Shown here piece by piece: positions 4,709 through 5,437 of a stretch of 5,437 nucleotides of DNA. Origin of the DNA: Palsa-506 sp050013415 (GTDB lineage: Bacteria; Actinomycetota; Actinomycetes; Streptosporangiales; Streptosporangiaceae); assembly GCA_050013415.1 (NCBI GenBank), contig JBEKFH010000331.1:1-5437 (forward strand), given 5' to 3'. A program made the translations under genes and the position numbers. The notes beneath the pieces were generated by a model. The model worked only from the letters and a program-made list of their open reading frames with translations, had not been told where the DNA came from and ran no database searches. Numbering within the stretch: the first letter of the stretch is position 1; each line of letters opens with the position of its first letter.

Positions 4709-5404
4709 CTACGCCGCGTTGAAGGCGGCAAATATGATCGCGCTGAGCCGGTCGATCATCTCGTCCCTTGGCAGCCGCACCTCGACGCTGAGCAGGTAAT
4801 TGACGCGCTCCAGCATCATCAGGCAGGCCACCGCGGTGAGCTCGGCATGCTCGGGCGGCTCGCCCTGCCCGGCGGCGTTTGCCTCGCGGCTGGCAGCGGT
4901 CATTCCCTGGGTGATCGCCTCGGCCAGGCGGAACAGCAGCTGCAGGCCGTCGCCGTAGACTTCCTCGCCGACCACCTCGGCCTGGCTGAGAATCCTGATC
5001 ACCGCCGCGTTCGCGGCATAGGTGTCGCAGAACCGCCGGATCCAGTCGCGCAGCGCGTCGCGCCCGGCGTCGTTCCTCGTCACCACGGGGAAGTCGCCGG
5101 TAATGATCGCCATGTCGTGCAGCGCGTCCCGCAGCAGCGTCTTGAACAGGTCGTCCTTGTTGGCGAAATACAGGTAGAACGTGCCGTGCGAGGTCTTCGC
5201 GCGGCGCACGACATCATCGACCCGGACCGCCTGGAAACCGCGCTCGTCGAACTCGGCGAGGCCCGCCTCAAGAAGCCTGCGGATGGTCTGGCGGCCCTGG
5301 GCGCCCAGCTCGCGTTCCTGGGCGGGAATGCCGCCGCCCAGTGACGGGCGCCGCGGGTGGCCGCCTGAGCTGCTACGAGCCCGGGGTGATGCTGGCTTAC
5401 CCAC
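4709..5404 (-). CDS. TetR/AcrR-family transcriptional regulator
   Basis: From GTG 5404 the product is 231 residues. A basic, Pro/Ser/Gly-rich tail (1-30) precedes a TetR helix-turn-helix at about 34-87: GRQTIRRLLEAGLAEFDERGF, then VRVDDVVRRAKTSHGTFYLYFANKDDLF, with the recognition helix in TSHGTFYLYF. The remaining 140 residues form the helical ligand-binding and dimerisation domain, ending LERVNYLLSVEVRLPRDEMIDRLSAIIFAAFNAA. The ligand cannot be read from sequence. GTG 5404 is preferred over GTG 5419 because AGGAGG at 5415-5410 lies 5 nt before it; starting at 5419 would put the ribosome-binding site inside the coding region. TetR proteins usually repress themselves and a neighbour. Its own promoter is cut off by the right edge. 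The neighbour downstream is the small Cys/His gene; any divergent partner lies outside the window. Confidence 0.92.
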   Translation of the reverse strand: MGKPASPRARSSSGGHPRRPSLGGGIPAQERELGAQGRQTIRRLLEAGLAEFDERGFQAVRVDDVVRRAKTSHGTFYLYFANKDDLFKTLLRDALHDMAIITGDFPVVTRNDAGRDALRDWIRRFCDTYAANAAVIRILSQAEVVGEEVYGDGLQLLFRLAEAITQGMTAASREANAAGQGEPPEHAELTAVACLMMLERVNYLLSVEVRLPRDEMIDRLSAIIFAAFNAA

Positions 5405-5409
5405 TCGTC

Positions 5410-5415
5410 CCTCCT
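5410..5415 (-). promoter_or_regulatory. Ribosome-binding site that decides the TetR start
   Basis: The minus strand reads AGGAGG at 5415-5410, then GACGA and GTG (5404-5402). This near-ideal spacing supports GTG 5404 over the in-frame GTG 5419, whose first codons would themselves be the Shine-Dalgarno. Confidence 0.75.
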
Positions 5416-5437
5416 CCACTGCGGGGCCTTCCTGCGC

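Noticed and set aside
4705..4728. Hairpin CCGCCT / AGGCGG overlapping the TetR stop as a terminator
   Set aside because: The 6-bp stem with a 12-nt loop is weak, and the minus strand continues GTTTCGCTT, not a real T-run.
4685..5344. Plus-strand open frame opposite TetR
   Set aside because: Shadow of the TetR gene, which has a clear helix-turn-helix and ribosome-binding site.

Overview
The window is GC-rich DNA with strong G/C third-position bias. It carries a WhiB-family iron-sulphur regulator, a MerR-DICT regulator and a FolP2-type dihydropteroate synthase paralogue, which together point to an actinomycete chromosome. I cannot name the genus. No tRNA, rRNA, insertion sequence, integrase or CRISPR array is visible.

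Layout, left to right. (1) The left edge cuts a small UBP-type zinc-finger protein on the minus strand (start at 207). (2) A divergent gene at 270-1739 encodes an exported protein made almost entirely of eight 54-56-residue repeats, each with a Cys pair; it may be an eight-bladed propeller-like protein. Its start region suggests a leaderless mRNA. (3) A FolP2-type paralogue of dihydropteroate synthase (1771-2625) follows on the same strand. (4) Between the convergent stops of that gene and the next lies a G-rich degenerate tandem repeat (about 2613-2762). It contains both stop codons and has many G-tracts spaced as in G-quadruplex motifs. (5) A MerR-type regulator with a DICT sensory domain (3706-2759, minus) is divergent from a WhiB-family gene (3867-4295, plus). 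The 160-bp region between them holds an 11-bp-arm inverted repeat that abuts a good -10 box for the MerR-DICT gene. (6) A 95-residue Cys/His protein (4600-4313, minus) converges on whiB. Upstream of it, on the same strand, is a TetR-family regulator (5404-4709) that runs almost to the right edge.

How the genes may work together. Four of the seven genes look regulatory or metal-binding. The clearest functional unit is the divergent MerR-DICT/WhiB pair: a ligand- or signal-sensing MerR protein probably binds the inverted repeat and controls itself and perhaps the WhiB regulator. This is inferred from arrangement and motif. The TetR gene and the small Cys/His gene are co-directional but separated by a 108-bp gap with an AT-rich island, so they may be transcribed separately. 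The repeat protein and the FolP2 paralogue are close together (31 bp), but no functional link is evident. No gene-free stretch exceeds about 160 bp.
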